The notes beneath the pieces are model-generated. The model did no database searches. It was not told the DNA's origin and worked only from the letters and a program-made list of their open reading frames with translations. A stretch of 62,767 bases of DNA from Azohydromonas sediminis. GTDB lineage: Bacteria; Pseudomonadota; Gammaproteobacteria; Burkholderiales; Burkholderiaceae_C. The position numbers and the translations under genes were made by a program. The stretch lies in assembly GCF_003574675.1 (NCBI RefSeq), contig NZ_QOAZ01000021.1, positions 1-62,767 on the forward strand. Reading direction: 5' to 3'. Shown here piece by piece: positions 7,577 through 16,622 of this stretch. The stretch's first letter is position 1. Each line of letters begins with the position of its first letter.

Positions 7577-8911
7577 TCAGAAGTCCTTCCAGCTGCCGGG
7601 CACGCGCACGAACGAGCCGTGCGTCGTGCGCAGCCGCGCGAGCGCGGCGCCGTCGTAGGCGACCACCGTGCGACCGGCGCCGGTGAGGGTCCAGTCGCCT
7701 TCGGCGACGAGGCCGCCGACGACGACGAGGCGCCCGTCGCCGTCCCAGGCCGAGCCGCCACCGGCGTTGACGAAGTGCGCCAGACCGTGCAGCCGCACGT
7801 CGCTGCCGGCGCGCACGACGACGTCGCCGTTGAAGACCAGCAGCGCGGGCTCATCGGCCGCGCCGATCGCGCCGCTGGTGTCGAGGTCGGCGGTGCCGTC
7901 GATCCACAGCAGGCGCCCGGGATTCAGCCGCACGGCATCGGCCAGCATTGCGCGGCCGCAGCCGCTGGCGCAGTCCAGACGCAACGCGGCAGGCTGCTCG
8001 CGGTACGTCGAGCGGAACATGCCGAACACCGAGACGAACATGCGCTCGGGCGTCAGCGCCGCCATCGCGGCGTCGCCGAGAAGCTGGGTGCGCTCGGGTG
8101 GCATGCCCGCCGGCCCGGCGATCGCCGCGGGGGCCTCGTCGATGCCGACGCCGACGTGCAGCGTGAGGCCACCCGACGCCGCGTCGGCGTTGTACGCCTC
8201 GAGCGCGGACGCGCCGCCGATCGTGCGTCGCACCGTGACGGCCGCTGCCGGGGGGGTGACGAGCGCGCTCTTCAACGCGACGAGGGTCGAGACGGTCGCG
8301 CGGCTTTCGCCACCGACCGCCTGCGCCGGGAAGGCCAGGCACGCATCGTCCAGGCGCGTGCAGCCGTTGGCCTCGACGCGCACGACGCCGGGGCGGCTCG
8401 GCACGTTGACGAAGCGCACGCGAAACGCCGGGGCCGCGTCGGCGCCGGTGGGTGGTGTCAGATCGACCGGGCCGTCGAGCGGGCAGCTGCAGCGCCACGA
8501 CGGCGGGTCGGCATCGGCGTCGAACACGCAGCCGGCCGCGAGCACGCCGCCGTCGGACCTCGTGCGCACCGTGATCGCGCTGGTGGCGGCGTCGATCGCG
8601 AGGTAGCGCTGGCGAAAGCTCGTGGGCAGCGGGGTGGCGCCGGCGTCGTCGTGCGGGCGGCAGAACTCGTCGATGCGCCCGCTGTTGAGCTGCCCGATGG
8701 CCCACTCGATGCCGGCCTCGGCGGCCTCGATGGCCTGCGTCGAGCGGTACTGGTTGGCGGCCGTGCGCTGCTCGAAGACGAGGTTGCGCGCGGTGTAGGC
8801 CGCCGTCAGCGCGACGACGAACAGCAGCGCCATCACGACGACGAGCGTCGCTGCGCCGCGCTGGCGGGCGGCGCTGGGGCGCGCAGTGGTGATGGAAGCG
8901 GCGTGGCGCAT
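7577..8911 (-). CDS. pilX: PilX-like minor type IV pilin assembly protein
   Basis: A 444-residue protein whose N-terminus RQRGAATLVVVMALLFVVALTA matches the PilX N-terminal domain: a glycine followed by AATLV and a long hydrophobic helix, lacking the Glu at position 5 of major pilins. The following segment AANQYRSTQAIEAAEAGIEWAI is also typical. PilX-type subunits cap or prime the pilus with PilV, PilW and FimU/FimT. The protein has several Cys in its globular part. The start at 8911 lies 4 nt after the pilW stop, so translation is probably coupled. Confidence 0.8.
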   Translation of the reverse strand: MRHAASITTARPSAARQRGAATLVVVMALLFVVALTAAYTARNLVFEQRTAANQYRSTQAIEAAEAGIEWAIGQLNSGRIDEFCRPHDDAGATPLPTSFRQRYLAIDAATSAITVRTRSDGGVLAAGCVFDADADPPSWRCSCPLDGPVDLTPPTGADAAPAFRVRFVNVPSRPGVVRVEANGCTRLDDACLAFPAQAVGGESRATVSTLVALKSALVTPPAAAVTVRRTIGGASALEAYNADAASGGLTLHVGVGIDEAPAAIAGPAGMPPERTQLLGDAAMAALTPERMFVSVFGMFRSTYREQPAALRLDCASGCGRAMLADAVRLNPGRLLWIDGTADLDTSGAIGAADEPALLVFNGDVVVRAGSDVRLHGLAHFVNAGGGSAWDGDGRLVVVGGLVAEGDWTLTGAGRTVVAYDGAALARLRTTHGSFVRVPGSWKDF

Positions 8912-8915
8912 GGGG

Positions 8916-9641
8916 TCAGCCGGGGCAAGCCTGGTGGGCGACGCCGGTGCGGAACTCGACGAGGTCGTTGCGTGGCCGCACGACGGTGGTGAGGCGGCGC
9001 TCGACGAGGGGGTCGCGCACCGAGCGCGCGACGATGTCGACGACGAACTCGCGCACCGTCAGCGTCGGCCAGCAGTCGGTGCTGCCGTCGGCACACAGGC
9101 GCGCACACGCGATCGGCAGCGGCGGGCCGTGGCGCGGAGTCACGGAAAACGTCGTCACGTCGAGCACGAGGCTGTCGGTCAAGTCCTGCCAGCCGCCGCC
9201 GGCCAGCAGCGTCTGCACGACGCCGCGCGCGGCGCTGCCGCTGCCGACGGTGGCGAGCCGGAACCCGAAGGGGCCCTCCTCGCCGGGGCGCCGCATGTAG
9301 CGAAACGACGCCTGCGTCGCTTCCTCGTCCGTGGGGCTGACCTCGGCGAAGGGGTTGTTCTCGTTCGGGCCGGCAGCCGTCCACACCAGGCGCTCCGACA
9401 GTGTCCAGTGACCGGCACGGCGCAGTTCACGCGTGATGATCTCGGCCGCGGCGCGCAGGTCCTGCTGCAGTTGGGTTTCCAGCAGCAGACGGCGGTTGTC
9501 GTTGAGCTGGGTGGCCACCAGCATCGCGGCGGCAGCAACGATGAACAGGCCCACCGCAATGCCCACCATCAGCTCGACGAGCGTGAGACCACGCTGCCGC
9601 GCCAGCCCGGGCGCCGCAGCGCGGTGCCGACGGGTGTGCAT
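8916..9641 (-). CDS. pilW: PilW-like minor type IV pilin
   Basis: A 241-residue protein with the prepilin motif RQRG-LTLVELMVG followed by a hydrophobic helix (IAVGLFIVAAAAMLVA), and the PilW-type continuation LNDNRRLLLETQLQQDLRAAAEII. The start at 9641 was chosen because its ATG overlaps the stop of the upstream fimT-like gene as TGATG, the same coupling seen between pilE and fimT; an ATG three codons earlier (9650) is the alternative. PilW works with PilV, PilX and FimT in starting pilus assembly at the inner membrane. Confidence 0.8.
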   Translation of the reverse strand: MHTRRHRAAAPGLARQRGLTLVELMVGIAVGLFIVAAAAMLVATQLNDNRRLLLETQLQQDLRAAAEIITRELRRAGHWTLSERLVWTAAGPNENNPFAEVSPTDEEATQASFRYMRRPGEEGPFGFRLATVGSGSAARGVVQTLLAGGGWQDLTDSLVLDVTTFSVTPRHGPPLPIACARLCADGSTDCWPTLTVREFVVDIVARSVRDPLVERRLTTVVRPRNDLVEFRTGVAHQACPG

Positions 9642-10219
9642 CACGTGCATGGCGGCTCCGACAGCGTCGACCCCGGCGGGCTGCACACCGAGGTGCGTCC
9701 GGCGCGGTTGACGATGGTGCGCAGCACGCGGCTCGAATCGATCGACGCATCGACCATGAAGCGGTTGACCGGCTGCGAGACGTTGTCCAGCGGGATGCGC
9801 GCGATCGAATTGGTGATGTGGTCAAACGCGAACGCGGTATCGGCCTGCGCAGGCGTGACGCGCACCGACAGCCGGGCCGGCACCTGCACGGTCTTGATCT
9901 CGGTGGCGTTGGTCCCGCAGGCGGCGCCGGCACCGAGCAGGCAGTTGCAGCGCACGCTGTTGACGTTGTTGACGGTGGTGTACAGCGTGTAGCAGGTCAC
10001 GCTGCTGTTCGAGCGGAACGCCACGCGCACCCAGGTTCGCCGCGCGATGGCCTCGCTGCGCGCGAACTGCAGGTCGGTGACCAGCTGGGCGTTGATGCTC
10101 TTCAGGCGCTGGGTGAGGATGAAGTCGCGCAGCGACGGCGCCGCCAGCACCACGATGACGCCGAGCACGGCCAGGACGACCATCAGTTCGACGAGCGTGA
10201 ACCCGCGCGGCGTCTTCAT
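9641..10219 (-). CDS. fimT: FimT/FimU (GspH-type) minor pilin
   Basis: A 192-residue protein starting MKTPRGFTLVELMVVLAVLGVIVVLAAPSL, a textbook prepilin leader with Glu at position 5 of the mature chain. The continuation DLQFARSEAIARRTWVRVAF is the GspH/FimT domain signature. It is likely a tip or priming minor pilin; some FimT proteins bind DNA during natural transformation. The start ATG overlaps the pilE stop as TGATG. The C-terminal half has six Cys, which suggests disulfide bonds. Confidence 0.85.
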   Translation of the reverse strand: MKTPRGFTLVELMVVLAVLGVIVVLAAPSLRDFILTQRLKSINAQLVTDLQFARSEAIARRTWVRVAFRSNSSVTCYTLYTTVNNVNSVRCNCLLGAGAACGTNATEIKTVQVPARLSVRVTPAQADTAFAFDHITNSIARIPLDNVSQPVNRFMVDASIDSSRVLRTIVNRAGRTSVCSPPGSTLSEPPCT

Positions 10220-10710
10220 CACCGCGCCCAGCAGCGGTTGCCCGCCGACTCGTCGAAGTCGCCCGTGGCACCCGCCGAGCCGTAGAAGATGTTGCCGCCG
10301 GCCACGCGCACGCGCAGGCGCTGGCAGCTGCCGTCGCCGGCTTGCGTCGTGCCTTCGTTGGCCGTCGCGGTGACGGTGTAGCCGGTGGCCGTCGCGTCGG
10401 AGATCGCCAGCGTGTAGTAGCCCTTGGCGCTGGTGCCCAGCAGGCCGAGGCCGGGCGGGTCGTCGGTGGCCGCCGCGGTGAGCGACGACGCGTACGCGGC
10501 GCGGTTGCTGCGCCAGCGCTCCTGCGCCTGCTGCACCGCGGACAGCGCGGCGAAGGCGTCGGTGCGGCGGCTCTTGCGCACCGAGTCGACGAACGACGGC
10601 AGCGCCACCGCGGCCAGGATGCCGACCACGACGACGGCGATAAGCAGCTCGACCAGCGTGAAACCAGCCCGCCGGTGCCTTCCCAACGACCCGGATACTT
10701 GCCGTGACAT
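10219..10710 (-). CDS. pilE: PilE-like type IV pilin
   Basis: A 163-residue protein with leader RRAG-FTLVELLIAVVVVGILAAVALPSF and the PilE-type continuation VRKSRRTDAFAALSAVQQAQERWR. Two C-terminal cysteines (GSCQRLR and NRCWAR) could close a disulfide-bounded loop. PilE of this type is a minor subunit encoded at the end of minor pilin operons in beta- and gammaproteobacteria. It is 108 nt from the upstream fimT-like gene, so it may have its own promoter, and it is translationally coupled to the next gene by TGATG. Confidence 0.85.
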   Translation of the reverse strand: MSRQVSGSLGRHRRAGFTLVELLIAVVVVGILAAVALPSFVDSVRKSRRTDAFAALSAVQQAQERWRSNRAAYASSLTAAATDDPPGLGLLGTSAKGYYTLAISDATATGYTVTATANEGTTQAGDGSCQRLRVRVAGGNIFYGSAGATGDFDESAGNRCWAR

Positions 10711-10818
10711 CGTTCACACCTTAGCAGGAAGCCGGCGGTGAGGCACCGGGACGCGGCCGCCGTTCGTCCTCCGTTCCTGACCGCTCGTCGGCAGGCGCTT
10801 GGCAGTGCGTCGCGACGT

Positions 10819-11367
10819 TCAGCAGGCGCGGTAGCCGGGCACGGCGCCGTCGGGCGAGCACGAGCGCACGCGGCCCATGATGTTGACGGTCTGCTTCAGC
10901 GCGCGGCCGTTGGCGGTGGCCACGGTGACGGTGCCGGTGGGCGTCACGGTGCCGCGCACCGGGTCGAAGACCATCGACGCAACGTTGGCGGTCAGCCGCG
11001 CCTCGCGCGCCGCGTCGAGCCGCACCGTGCGCAGCGGCTCGGCGCCCGCGCCGCACACCGGTGCGCCGTCGGCGCCGCAGTGGCAGGCGCTGGCCGCGCC
11101 GGTGTGCAGCACGTAGCAGCTCGCCGCGGCGTCGCTGGCGAAGCTGATGCGCACCGTCTGCTGGCGTGCGACCGCGACGCTGCGCGCGTGGTGCACGTCG
11201 GTCTCGAACTGCAGCGCGATGCCTTCGAGGTGCTGGCGCTGGCGCATCTGGTCGAACGACGGCACCGCGATGCCGACGACGACGGCCGCGACGGCGAGCA
11301 CGGTCGTCGATTCGACCAGCGTGATGCCGCGCTGGCGGCGGGCGGTGGGGTGCGGCGCGGTGTGCAT
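10819..11367 (-). CDS. Second FimT/GspH-type minor pilin
   Basis: A protein of about 182 residues with leader ARRQRG-ITLVESTTVLAVAAVVVGIAVPSF and continuation FETDVHHARSVAVARQQTVRISF, a GspH/FimT pattern. The start at 11367 (MHTAPHPTARR) gives a normal-length leader; a GTG at 11403 is possible but would lengthen it and overlaps a TACAGT hexamer. The stretch CHCGADGAPVCG holds three closely spaced Cys. The window thus has two FimT-type subunits in one cluster; they diverge beyond the pilin helix and may not be redundant. Confidence 0.75.
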   Translation of the reverse strand: MHTAPHPTARRQRGITLVESTTVLAVAAVVVGIAVPSFDQMRQRQHLEGIALQFETDVHHARSVAVARQQTVRISFASDAAASCYVLHTGAASACHCGADGAPVCGAGAEPLRTVRLDAAREARLTANVASMVFDPVRGTVTPTGTVTVATANGRALKQTVNIMGRVRSCSPDGAVPGYRAC

Positions 11368-11573
11368 GGCGGGCGGCGGGTGACGCGTGGACGATGGCGT
11401 CACTGTAGGAACCGGCCGCGCCCGGCGCGTCCCGCGCCGGTGGGAGGCGCGGGGGGAACGAGGAGGGCGTCAGAACGGGGGGACGGCACGCCGCAGCGCG
11501 GCGCAGCGCCAGCCGACACGCCGTGCCGTTGGCCTGCCGGTGGGCGCGCGCGGCAGCGGGCGCCGGGACCGCG

Positions 11574-12017
11574 TCAGATGTCGCGGATCAGCTGGCGGAA
11601 CTCGTCGACGTCTTCGAAGCTGCGATAGACGCTGGCGAAGCGCACGTAGGCCACCTTGTCGATGCGCTTGAGCTCGCGCATCACGAGCTCGCCGAGGCGG
11701 CTGGAGGGCACCTCGCGCGCGCCGCTGGCGAGCAGGCGGTCCTGGATGCGCTCGAGCGCGGCGTCGATCTGCTCGGTGCTCACCGGGCGCTTGCGCAGCG
11801 CAAGCTGCATCGACGCGCGCAGCTTGGCCGGGTCGAAGTCGACGCGCGAGCCGTCTTTCTTGACGACGGTGGGCAGCGCGAGCTCGGGCCGCTCGTAGGT
11901 CGTGAAGCGCTTGTCGCACTTCAGGCAGCGCCGGCGCCGGCGCGTGACGCCACCCTCGTCGGTGTCGCGCGTCTCGACGACCTGTGTCTCCTCGTGGCCG
12001 CAGAAGGGGCAGCGCAT
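11574..12017 (-). CDS. nrdR: Transcriptional repressor NrdR
   Basis: A 147-residue protein starting [23 protein letters not shown]. The zinc ribbon is made of CPFC (residues 3-6) and CLKC (residues 31-34), followed by the RFTTYER motif and an ATP-cone domain ([20 protein letters not shown]). NrdR senses ATP/dATP and represses ribonucleotide reductase genes through NrdR boxes. It lies 16 nt after glyA on the same strand, a conserved pairing in Burkholderiales, so it is probably cotranscribed with glyA. Confidence 0.95.
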   Translation of the reverse strand: MRCPFCGHEETQVVETRDTDEGGVTRRRRRCLKCDKRFTTYERPELALPTVVKKDGSRVDFDPAKLRASMQLALRKRPVSTEQIDAALERIQDRLLASGAREVPSSRLGELVMRELKRIDKVAYVRFASVYRSFEDVDEFRQLIRDI

Positions 12018-12033
12018 GGGGCCCCGGGTCGGA

Positions 12034-13284
12034 TTACCGGTACACCGGGAAATCGCGCGTCAGCGCCGCGACCTTCGCGCGCACCGCGGCGATGTTGGCC
12101 TCGTCGTGCGGGCGGTCGAGCACGTCGGCGATCAGGTGCGCCGTCAGGCGCGCCTGCTCCTCCTTGAAGCCGCGCGTCGTCATCGCCGGGGTGCCCAGGC
12201 GGATGCCGCTCGTGACCATCGGCTTTTGCGGGTCGTTCGGGATGCCATTCTTGTTGCAGGTGATGTGCGCGGCCCCGAGGATGGCCTCGGCCTCCTTGCC
12301 GGTCAGGCCCTTCGCGCGCAGGTCGACGAGCATCACGTGGCTCTCGGTGCGGCCGCTGACGATGCGCAGCCCGCGCTCGATCAGCGTGTCGGCCATCACC
12401 CTGGCATTGGCGACGACCTGCTGCTGGTAGGCCTTGAACTCGGGCGACAGCGCTTCCTTGAACGCGACCGCCTTGCCGGCGATCACGTGCATCAGCGGCC
12501 CGCCCTGGATGCCGGGGAAGATCGCGCTGTTGACCTTCTTCGCGATGGCCTCGTCGTTCATCACGATGATGCCGCCGCGCGGCCCGCGCAGGCTCTTGTG
12601 CGTCGTGCTGGTGACGACGTCGGCGTGCGGCACCGGGTTCGGGTAGACGCCAGCGGCGATCAGCCCCGCGTAGTGCGCCATGTCGACCATGAAGTAGGCG
12701 CCGACGGCCTTTGCGACCCTCGCGAAGCGCTCGAAGTCGATGCGCAGGCTGTAGGCGCTCGCGCCGGCGATGATCAGCTTCGGTTTGTGCTCGTGCGCCA
12801 GGCGCTCCATCGCGTCGTAGTCGATCGCCTCGTTGGCGTCGAGCCCGTAGCTCACGACCTTGAACCACTTGCCGCTCATGTTCAGCGGCATGCCGTGCGT
12901 CAGGTGCCCGCCCTCGGCCAGGCTCATGCCCATGATCGTGTCGCCGGGCTGCAGCAGGCCGAAGAACACGGCCTGGTTGGCCTGGCTGCCCGAGTTGGGC
13001 TGCACGTTGGCGAAGTTCGCGCCGAACAGCTGCTTGCAGCGCTCGATGGCCAGCGTCTCGACGACGTCGACGTTCTCGCAGCCGCCGTAGTAGCGCTTGC
13101 CGGGGTAACCCTCGGCGTACTTGTTGGTCAGCTGCGAGCCCTGCGCGGCCATCACGGCGGGGCTGGTGTAGTTCTCGCTGGCGATCAGCTCGATGTGCTC
13201 TTCCTGGCGGCGGTTCTCGGCCTCGATCGCGGCCCAGATCTCGGGATCGATGGCGGCGAGGGTGTGGTGGGTGCGGTCGAACAT
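12034..13284 (-). CDS. glyA: Serine hydroxymethyltransferase
   Basis: A 416-residue PLP enzyme, normal length. It interconverts serine and glycine with transfer of the one-carbon unit to tetrahydrofolate. Family motifs are [11 protein letters not shown], the glycine-rich [11 protein letters not shown], and the PLP lysine in [16 protein letters not shown]. The start at 13284 ([13 protein letters not shown]) is preceded by a GAGAAGGGA ribosome-binding site. A -10-like TACACT about 240 nt upstream suggests an unusually long leader. Confidence 0.95.
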   Translation of the reverse strand: MFDRTHHTLAAIDPEIWAAIEAENRRQEEHIELIASENYTSPAVMAAQGSQLTNKYAEGYPGKRYYGGCENVDVVETLAIERCKQLFGANFANVQPNSGSQANQAVFFGLLQPGDTIMGMSLAEGGHLTHGMPLNMSGKWFKVVSYGLDANEAIDYDAMERLAHEHKPKLIIAGASAYSLRIDFERFARVAKAVGAYFMVDMAHYAGLIAAGVYPNPVPHADVVTSTTHKSLRGPRGGIIVMNDEAIAKKVNSAIFPGIQGGPLMHVIAGKAVAFKEALSPEFKAYQQQVVANARVMADTLIERGLRIVSGRTESHVMLVDLRAKGLTGKEAEAILGAAHITCNKNGIPNDPQKPMVTSGIRLGTPAMTTRGFKEEQARLTAHLIADVLDRPHDEANIAAVRAKVAALTRDFPVYR

Positions 13285-13577
13285 GGCAGTTCCCTTCTCG
13301 TGGACAGTCACGCAAGGCGTCGGAGTGAAGGGCCTTCGCGCACCGCGCACAGCCGCCGTGGCGGCGCGGGGCGAGGGCTGCCCAGGCGAACGGCACACGC
13401 CGCCGCGGCACCGCAGGCGGTGGCACGGCGGCCCGCGCTTCCCGGTGGTCGTCCACCTCGGGCGCCGACCCCGGCCCGCGGGCCGCAGGGAGGGCGCGCC
13501 TATCGCCAGTCGCGCAGAGGGCGAAAGTGTATCGGACGCGTCTCGGACGCCGCGTGGCTGCGCGCGTCCGGCGGCTT
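13285..13577 (-). promoter_or_regulatory. Long GC-rich leader and promoter region of glyA
   Basis: 293 bases without a gene. On the minus strand a TACACT hexamer at 13526-13531 is the best -10 candidate, but no good -35 accompanies it. If used, the glyA leader would be about 235 nt. The leader contains several short perfect stems, including GGTGG-ACGA-CCACC. I found no match to a known riboswitch class by eye. Confidence 0.4.
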
Positions 13578-14495
13578 TCAGTTCATCGCGAGCTTGGGCC
13601 AGCCCTGCGGGCCGTCCGACGCCGGCGCGGGCGCCGGGGCCGCGGTGGCCGGGTGCGCGGCGTCGGGCGCACCGTCATCGGCCGGCGCCTCTGGCGCGGC
13701 CACCGGCGTGGCCGGCGGCTGCGGGCGCAGCGGCGTGAACGGCGACAGCGACTTGCCCTGCGCGACCTGCGCGAGCTTGCTCTGCTCGCCGAGCACCTTG
13801 CCGACGTAGCCACCGTCGCTGTCGAGGTTGGCCGCGCCGACGTACCAGCGCAGCCCGTCCTCGACGCTTCCGCTGCGCGCGACGTATTCCTTGAGCACCT
13901 GCACGCCCACGCGCAGGTTGGCCACCGGGTCGAACGCGGCGTGTGCGCCGCCGAAGGGCTCGTACTTGTCGGTGTGCACGCGCGTCATCACCTGCATCAG
14001 ACCCTGTGCACCGACCGGGCTTTGCGCGAAAGGGTTGAAGCGCGACTCGATGGCCACCACGGCGAGGATCAGCGTCGGGTCGAGCCCGGCGCGCTCGCCC
14101 AGGTGCCAGGCCTCCTGCACCAGACGGCTCACCGGTTCGAGCGCGACGCGGTAGCGGCGCGAGATCCACTGCGCGACGGCCGCCTGCTGGCGGTCGAGGG
14201 CGCCGGGGTCGGTCGCCGTGGCGCGTTCGACCGCCGTCGGCTCGGCCAGCGCGACCGTGAGGTCGGCGTCGGCGTCGATGCGCGCTTCCTGCCGCGACTG
14301 CAGCCAGTCCAGCGCGGCGACCTCGGCGCGGTGGCGCAGGTCGTCGTGCCCGACGGCGAACACCGCGGCCAGCAGCACCGTGAAGCCCAGCAGTGCCAGC
14401 CCGTTGTGGCCGACTTCGAGCAGCCCGTGGCCGACGTCGCGCAAGAACACCGACGCGCCTTCGCGGGCCTTGTGTGCGATATCGCGAACGCTCAT
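13578..14495 (-). CDS. Membrane-anchored lytic transglycosylase (SLT domain)
   Basis: A protein of about 305 residues with one N-terminal membrane segment ([19 protein letters not shown], about residues 31-49) and a soluble-lytic-transglycosylase domain. The catalytic glutamate lies in [25 protein letters not shown], and the later [18 protein letters not shown] is the usual second motif, here with Ala rather than Tyr/Asn variants. It would cleave the glycan strands of peptidoglycan from the periplasmic face. The C-terminus (from about 260) is Pro/Ala rich and probably disordered. Start 14495 has GAAAGGAG upstream; ATG at 14498 is equally possible. Confidence 0.85.
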   Translation of the reverse strand: MSVRDIAHKAREGASVFLRDVGHGLLEVGHNGLALLGFTVLLAAVFAVGHDDLRHRAEVAALDWLQSRQEARIDADADLTVALAEPTAVERATATDPGALDRQQAAVAQWISRRYRVALEPVSRLVQEAWHLGERAGLDPTLILAVVAIESRFNPFAQSPVGAQGLMQVMTRVHTDKYEPFGGAHAAFDPVANLRVGVQVLKEYVARSGSVEDGLRWYVGAANLDSDGGYVGKVLGEQSKLAQVAQGKSLSPFTPLRPQPPATPVAAPEAPADDGAPDAAHPATAAPAPAPASDGPQGWPKLAMN

Positions 14496-14699
14496 CACAC
14501 GCTCCTTTCTTCAAGTCACCGCTGCGGAGGCGGTCGTCGGCAGACGGCCGCGATGCGGTGGCGATAATGGTTTGCTGCACCTCGGTGCAGCCTGCAGCGG
14601 CGCGCATGGCCTGCGCTGCAGCGTCCGTCGTCGGCGTCCCAACTTGCGGCGGCGACGGGTAAACCCTTATCGATTCGGGTTGGGCGGATTCTAGGAACG

Positions 14700-14750
14700 C
14701 CAAAAATAACCGGTCAAGCATAAAGAAACATAATTTAATTCTCGAAAGGC
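14700..14750 (+). promoter_or_regulatory. AT-rich promoter region of ubiD
   Basis: This is the most AT-rich stretch of the window and lies directly before the ubiD ATG. It contains overlapping -10 candidates (CATAAT at 14729-14734, TAATTT at 14731-14736). The AAAGG next to the ATG is too close to be an optimal ribosome-binding site. The exact start point cannot be fixed by eye. Confidence 0.4.
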
Positions 14751-16313
14751 ATGAAGTACCGCGACCTGCGCGACTTCATCGGGCAGCTCGAGGCGGCTGG
14801 TGAGCTGCGTCGCGTCGCCAACGTGGTGTCAACGCGCCTCGAAATGACGGCTTTGTGCGACCGCGTACTGCGCGCCGGCGGGCCGGCGCTGCTGTTCGAG
14901 CGGCCCGACGGTTACACGACGCCGGTGCTCGGCAACCTCTTCGGCACCCCCGAACGGGTGGCGCGCGGCATGGGCGCGCACAGCCTCGCCGACCTGCGCG
15001 ACGTCGGACGCGTCCTGGCGAGCCTGAAGGAGCCCGAGCCGCCGAAGGGTCTGAAGGACGCTGGCCGCCTGCTGCAGATGGCCAAGGCGCTGTGGGACAT
15101 GAAGCCCGCCAACGTCCGCTCGGCCCCGTGCCAGGAGGTCGTGCTCGACGGCGCCGACGTCGACTTGGGGCAGATCCCGGTGCAGTGGTGTTGGCCCGGC
15201 GACGCCGGGCCGCTGATCACATGGGGGCTCGTGATCACGCGCGGGCCGCAGTCGGTACCGAACCCGAGGCGGCGGCAGAACCTGGGCATCTACCGCCAGC
15301 AAGTCATCGGCCGGCGCGAGGTCATCATGCGCTGGCTCGCGCACCGCGGCGGCGCGCTCGACTTCCGCGACTTCGCGCGCGCGAACCCCGGGCGGCCGTT
15401 CCCGATCGCCGTCGCGCTCGGCGCCGACCCGGCGACGATCCTCGGCGCGGTGACGCCGGTGCCCGACACGCTGTCGGAGTACCAGTTCGCAGGTCTGCTG
15501 CGCGGCGGACGCACCGAAGTCGTCGCGTCGTCGGTCGGCGAGGGCGACACGAGACTCGACGTACCGGCCAGCGCCGAGTTCGTGCTCGAGGGCCACATCC
15601 CGCCGGCCGAGCCGGGGGCCACCGCCACCAGCGAGCACGGCGTGCCGATGAAGGAAATCGGCGGCTACTGGCACGCGCTCGAAGGGCCGTTCGGCGACCA
15701 CACCGGCTACTACAACGAGCAGGACTGGTTCCCGGTGTTTCGCATCGAGCGCCTCACGCACCGGCGCGAGCCGATCTACCACTCCACCTACACCGGCAAG
15801 CCGCCCGACGAGCCGGCGGTGCTCGGCGTCGCACTGAACGAAGTGTTCGTGCCGATCCTGCAAAAGCAGTTTCCGGAGATCGTCGACTTCTACCTGCCGC
15901 CCGAGGGCTGCAGCTACCGGCTGGCCGTCATCAGCATCCGCAAGAGCTACCCCGGCCACGCCAAGCGCGTGATGTTCGGCCTGTGGAGCTTCCTGCGCCA
16001 GTTCATGTACACGAAGTTCATCGTCGTGACCGACGACGACGTCGACATCCGCGACTGGAAGGAAGTCGTGTGGGCGATCACGACGCGCATGGACCCGGTG
16101 CGCGACACGACGCTCGTCGACTCGACGCCGATCGACTACCTCGACTTCGCGTCGCCGGTGTCGGGGCTCGGCGGCAAGGTCGGATTCGACGCGACGAACA
16201 AGTGGCCCGGCGAGACGAGCCGCGAGTGGGGACGGCCGATCGCGATGGACGCGGCCGTCGAGGCGCGCGTGGCCGGCCTGTTCGACGACCTGATGCAGCC
16301 GGCCAAGCGCTGA
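14751..16313 (+). CDS. ubiD: UbiD family decarboxylase (3-octaprenyl-4-hydroxybenzoate decarboxylase)
   Basis: A 520-residue protein, starting [21 protein letters not shown], the standard UbiD N-terminus. Conserved stretches include [26 protein letters not shown], which binds the prenylated FMN, and [10 protein letters not shown], which carries an active-site Glu. It removes the carboxyl group from octaprenyl-4-hydroxybenzoate in ubiquinone synthesis and needs prenyl-FMN made by UbiX. Full length and collinear with proteobacterial UbiD, so the ubiquinone role is preferred over an aromatic-degradation homologue. It is monocistronic: a terminator follows after a multi-hairpin stretch. Confidence 0.9.
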   Translation: MKYRDLRDFIGQLEAAGELRRVANVVSTRLEMTALCDRVLRAGGPALLFERPDGYTTPVLGNLFGTPERVARGMGAHSLADLRDVGRVLASLKEPEPPKGLKDAGRLLQMAKALWDMKPANVRSAPCQEVVLDGADVDLGQIPVQWCWPGDAGPLITWGLVITRGPQSVPNPRRRQNLGIYRQQVIGRREVIMRWLAHRGGALDFRDFARANPGRPFPIAVALGADPATILGAVTPVPDTLSEYQFAGLLRGGRTEVVASSVGEGDTRLDVPASAEFVLEGHIPPAEPGATATSEHGVPMKEIGGYWHALEGPFGDHTGYYNEQDWFPVFRIERLTHRREPIYHSTYTGKPPDEPAVLGVALNEVFVPILQKQFPEIVDFYLPPEGCSYRLAVISIRKSYPGHAKRVMFGLWSFLRQFMYTKFIVVTDDDVDIRDWKEVVWAITTRMDPVRDTTLVDSTPIDYLDFASPVSGLGGKVGFDATNKWPGETSREWGRPIAMDAAVEARVAGLFDDLMQPAKR

Positions 16314-16495
16314 GCCGGTCGCGATAGATCGAATTTCGCGCTGCACCTGCCGATCGGGCTTGCCCGCTGCTGGCGGCGGCGGTAAGGTTTACCCGCCTGC
16401 CGCGGGCAGGCCTTCAGGTGGAGGCAGTCTTCTGCCCCCCAGGGGCCCCGGACCACATCTCTCCGGATCCCCGAATCGGCGGCGTCAGCCGCCAG

Positions 16496-16531
16496 CCCCT
16501 CCCCGCTTCGGCGCGGAGGGGTTTCCTTTTT
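16496..16531 (+). terminator. Intrinsic terminator downstream of ubiD
   Basis: CCCCTCC pairs with GGAGGGG around an inner CGC/GCG stem with a TTCG tetraloop; one C-C mismatch interrupts the stem. It is followed by TTTCCTTTTT. This is the clearest factor-independent terminator in the window. Confidence 0.8.
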
Positions 16532-16610
16532 CTGGGCCGCGCTTGATCGGTGTTGCCCTCTGCGTCGCCTGCCCCGGCGGCCGCCCGCCGGGGGCGCTCG
16601 CCGGCGCCAC

Positions 16611-16616
16611 TACACT
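16611..16616 (+). promoter_or_regulatory. -10-like TACACT 6 nt before the DUF748 gene
   Basis: TACACT is followed by GACCGC and the GTG start codon at 16623, so the transcript would begin at the GTG. This agrees with the absence of a ribosome-binding site and helps choose this start. Confidence 0.5.
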
Positions 16617-16622
16617 GACCGC

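Larger units (their letters stand above)
16314..16622 (+). other. Intergenic region with five consecutive hairpins before a terminator
   Basis: A 309-base gap after ubiD. On the plus strand it holds, in order: an imperfect stem 16378-16397 (GGTAA/TTACC core with loop GGT), a perfect 7-bp stem 16395-16411 (GCCTGCC/GGCAGGC) sharing bases with the first, GGCAG-TCTT-CTGCC at 16423-16436, CCGGA/TCCGG at 16448-16466, GGCGGC-GTCA-GCCGCC at 16478-16493, and then the terminator. No coding frame is supported. It could be a processed 3' UTR, a small RNA or a palindromic repeat block. Confidence 0.5.

Noticed and set aside
13285-13577. Known glycine or folate riboswitch in the glyA leader
   Set aside because: I could not match the conserved cores of either class; only generic GC-rich stems are visible.
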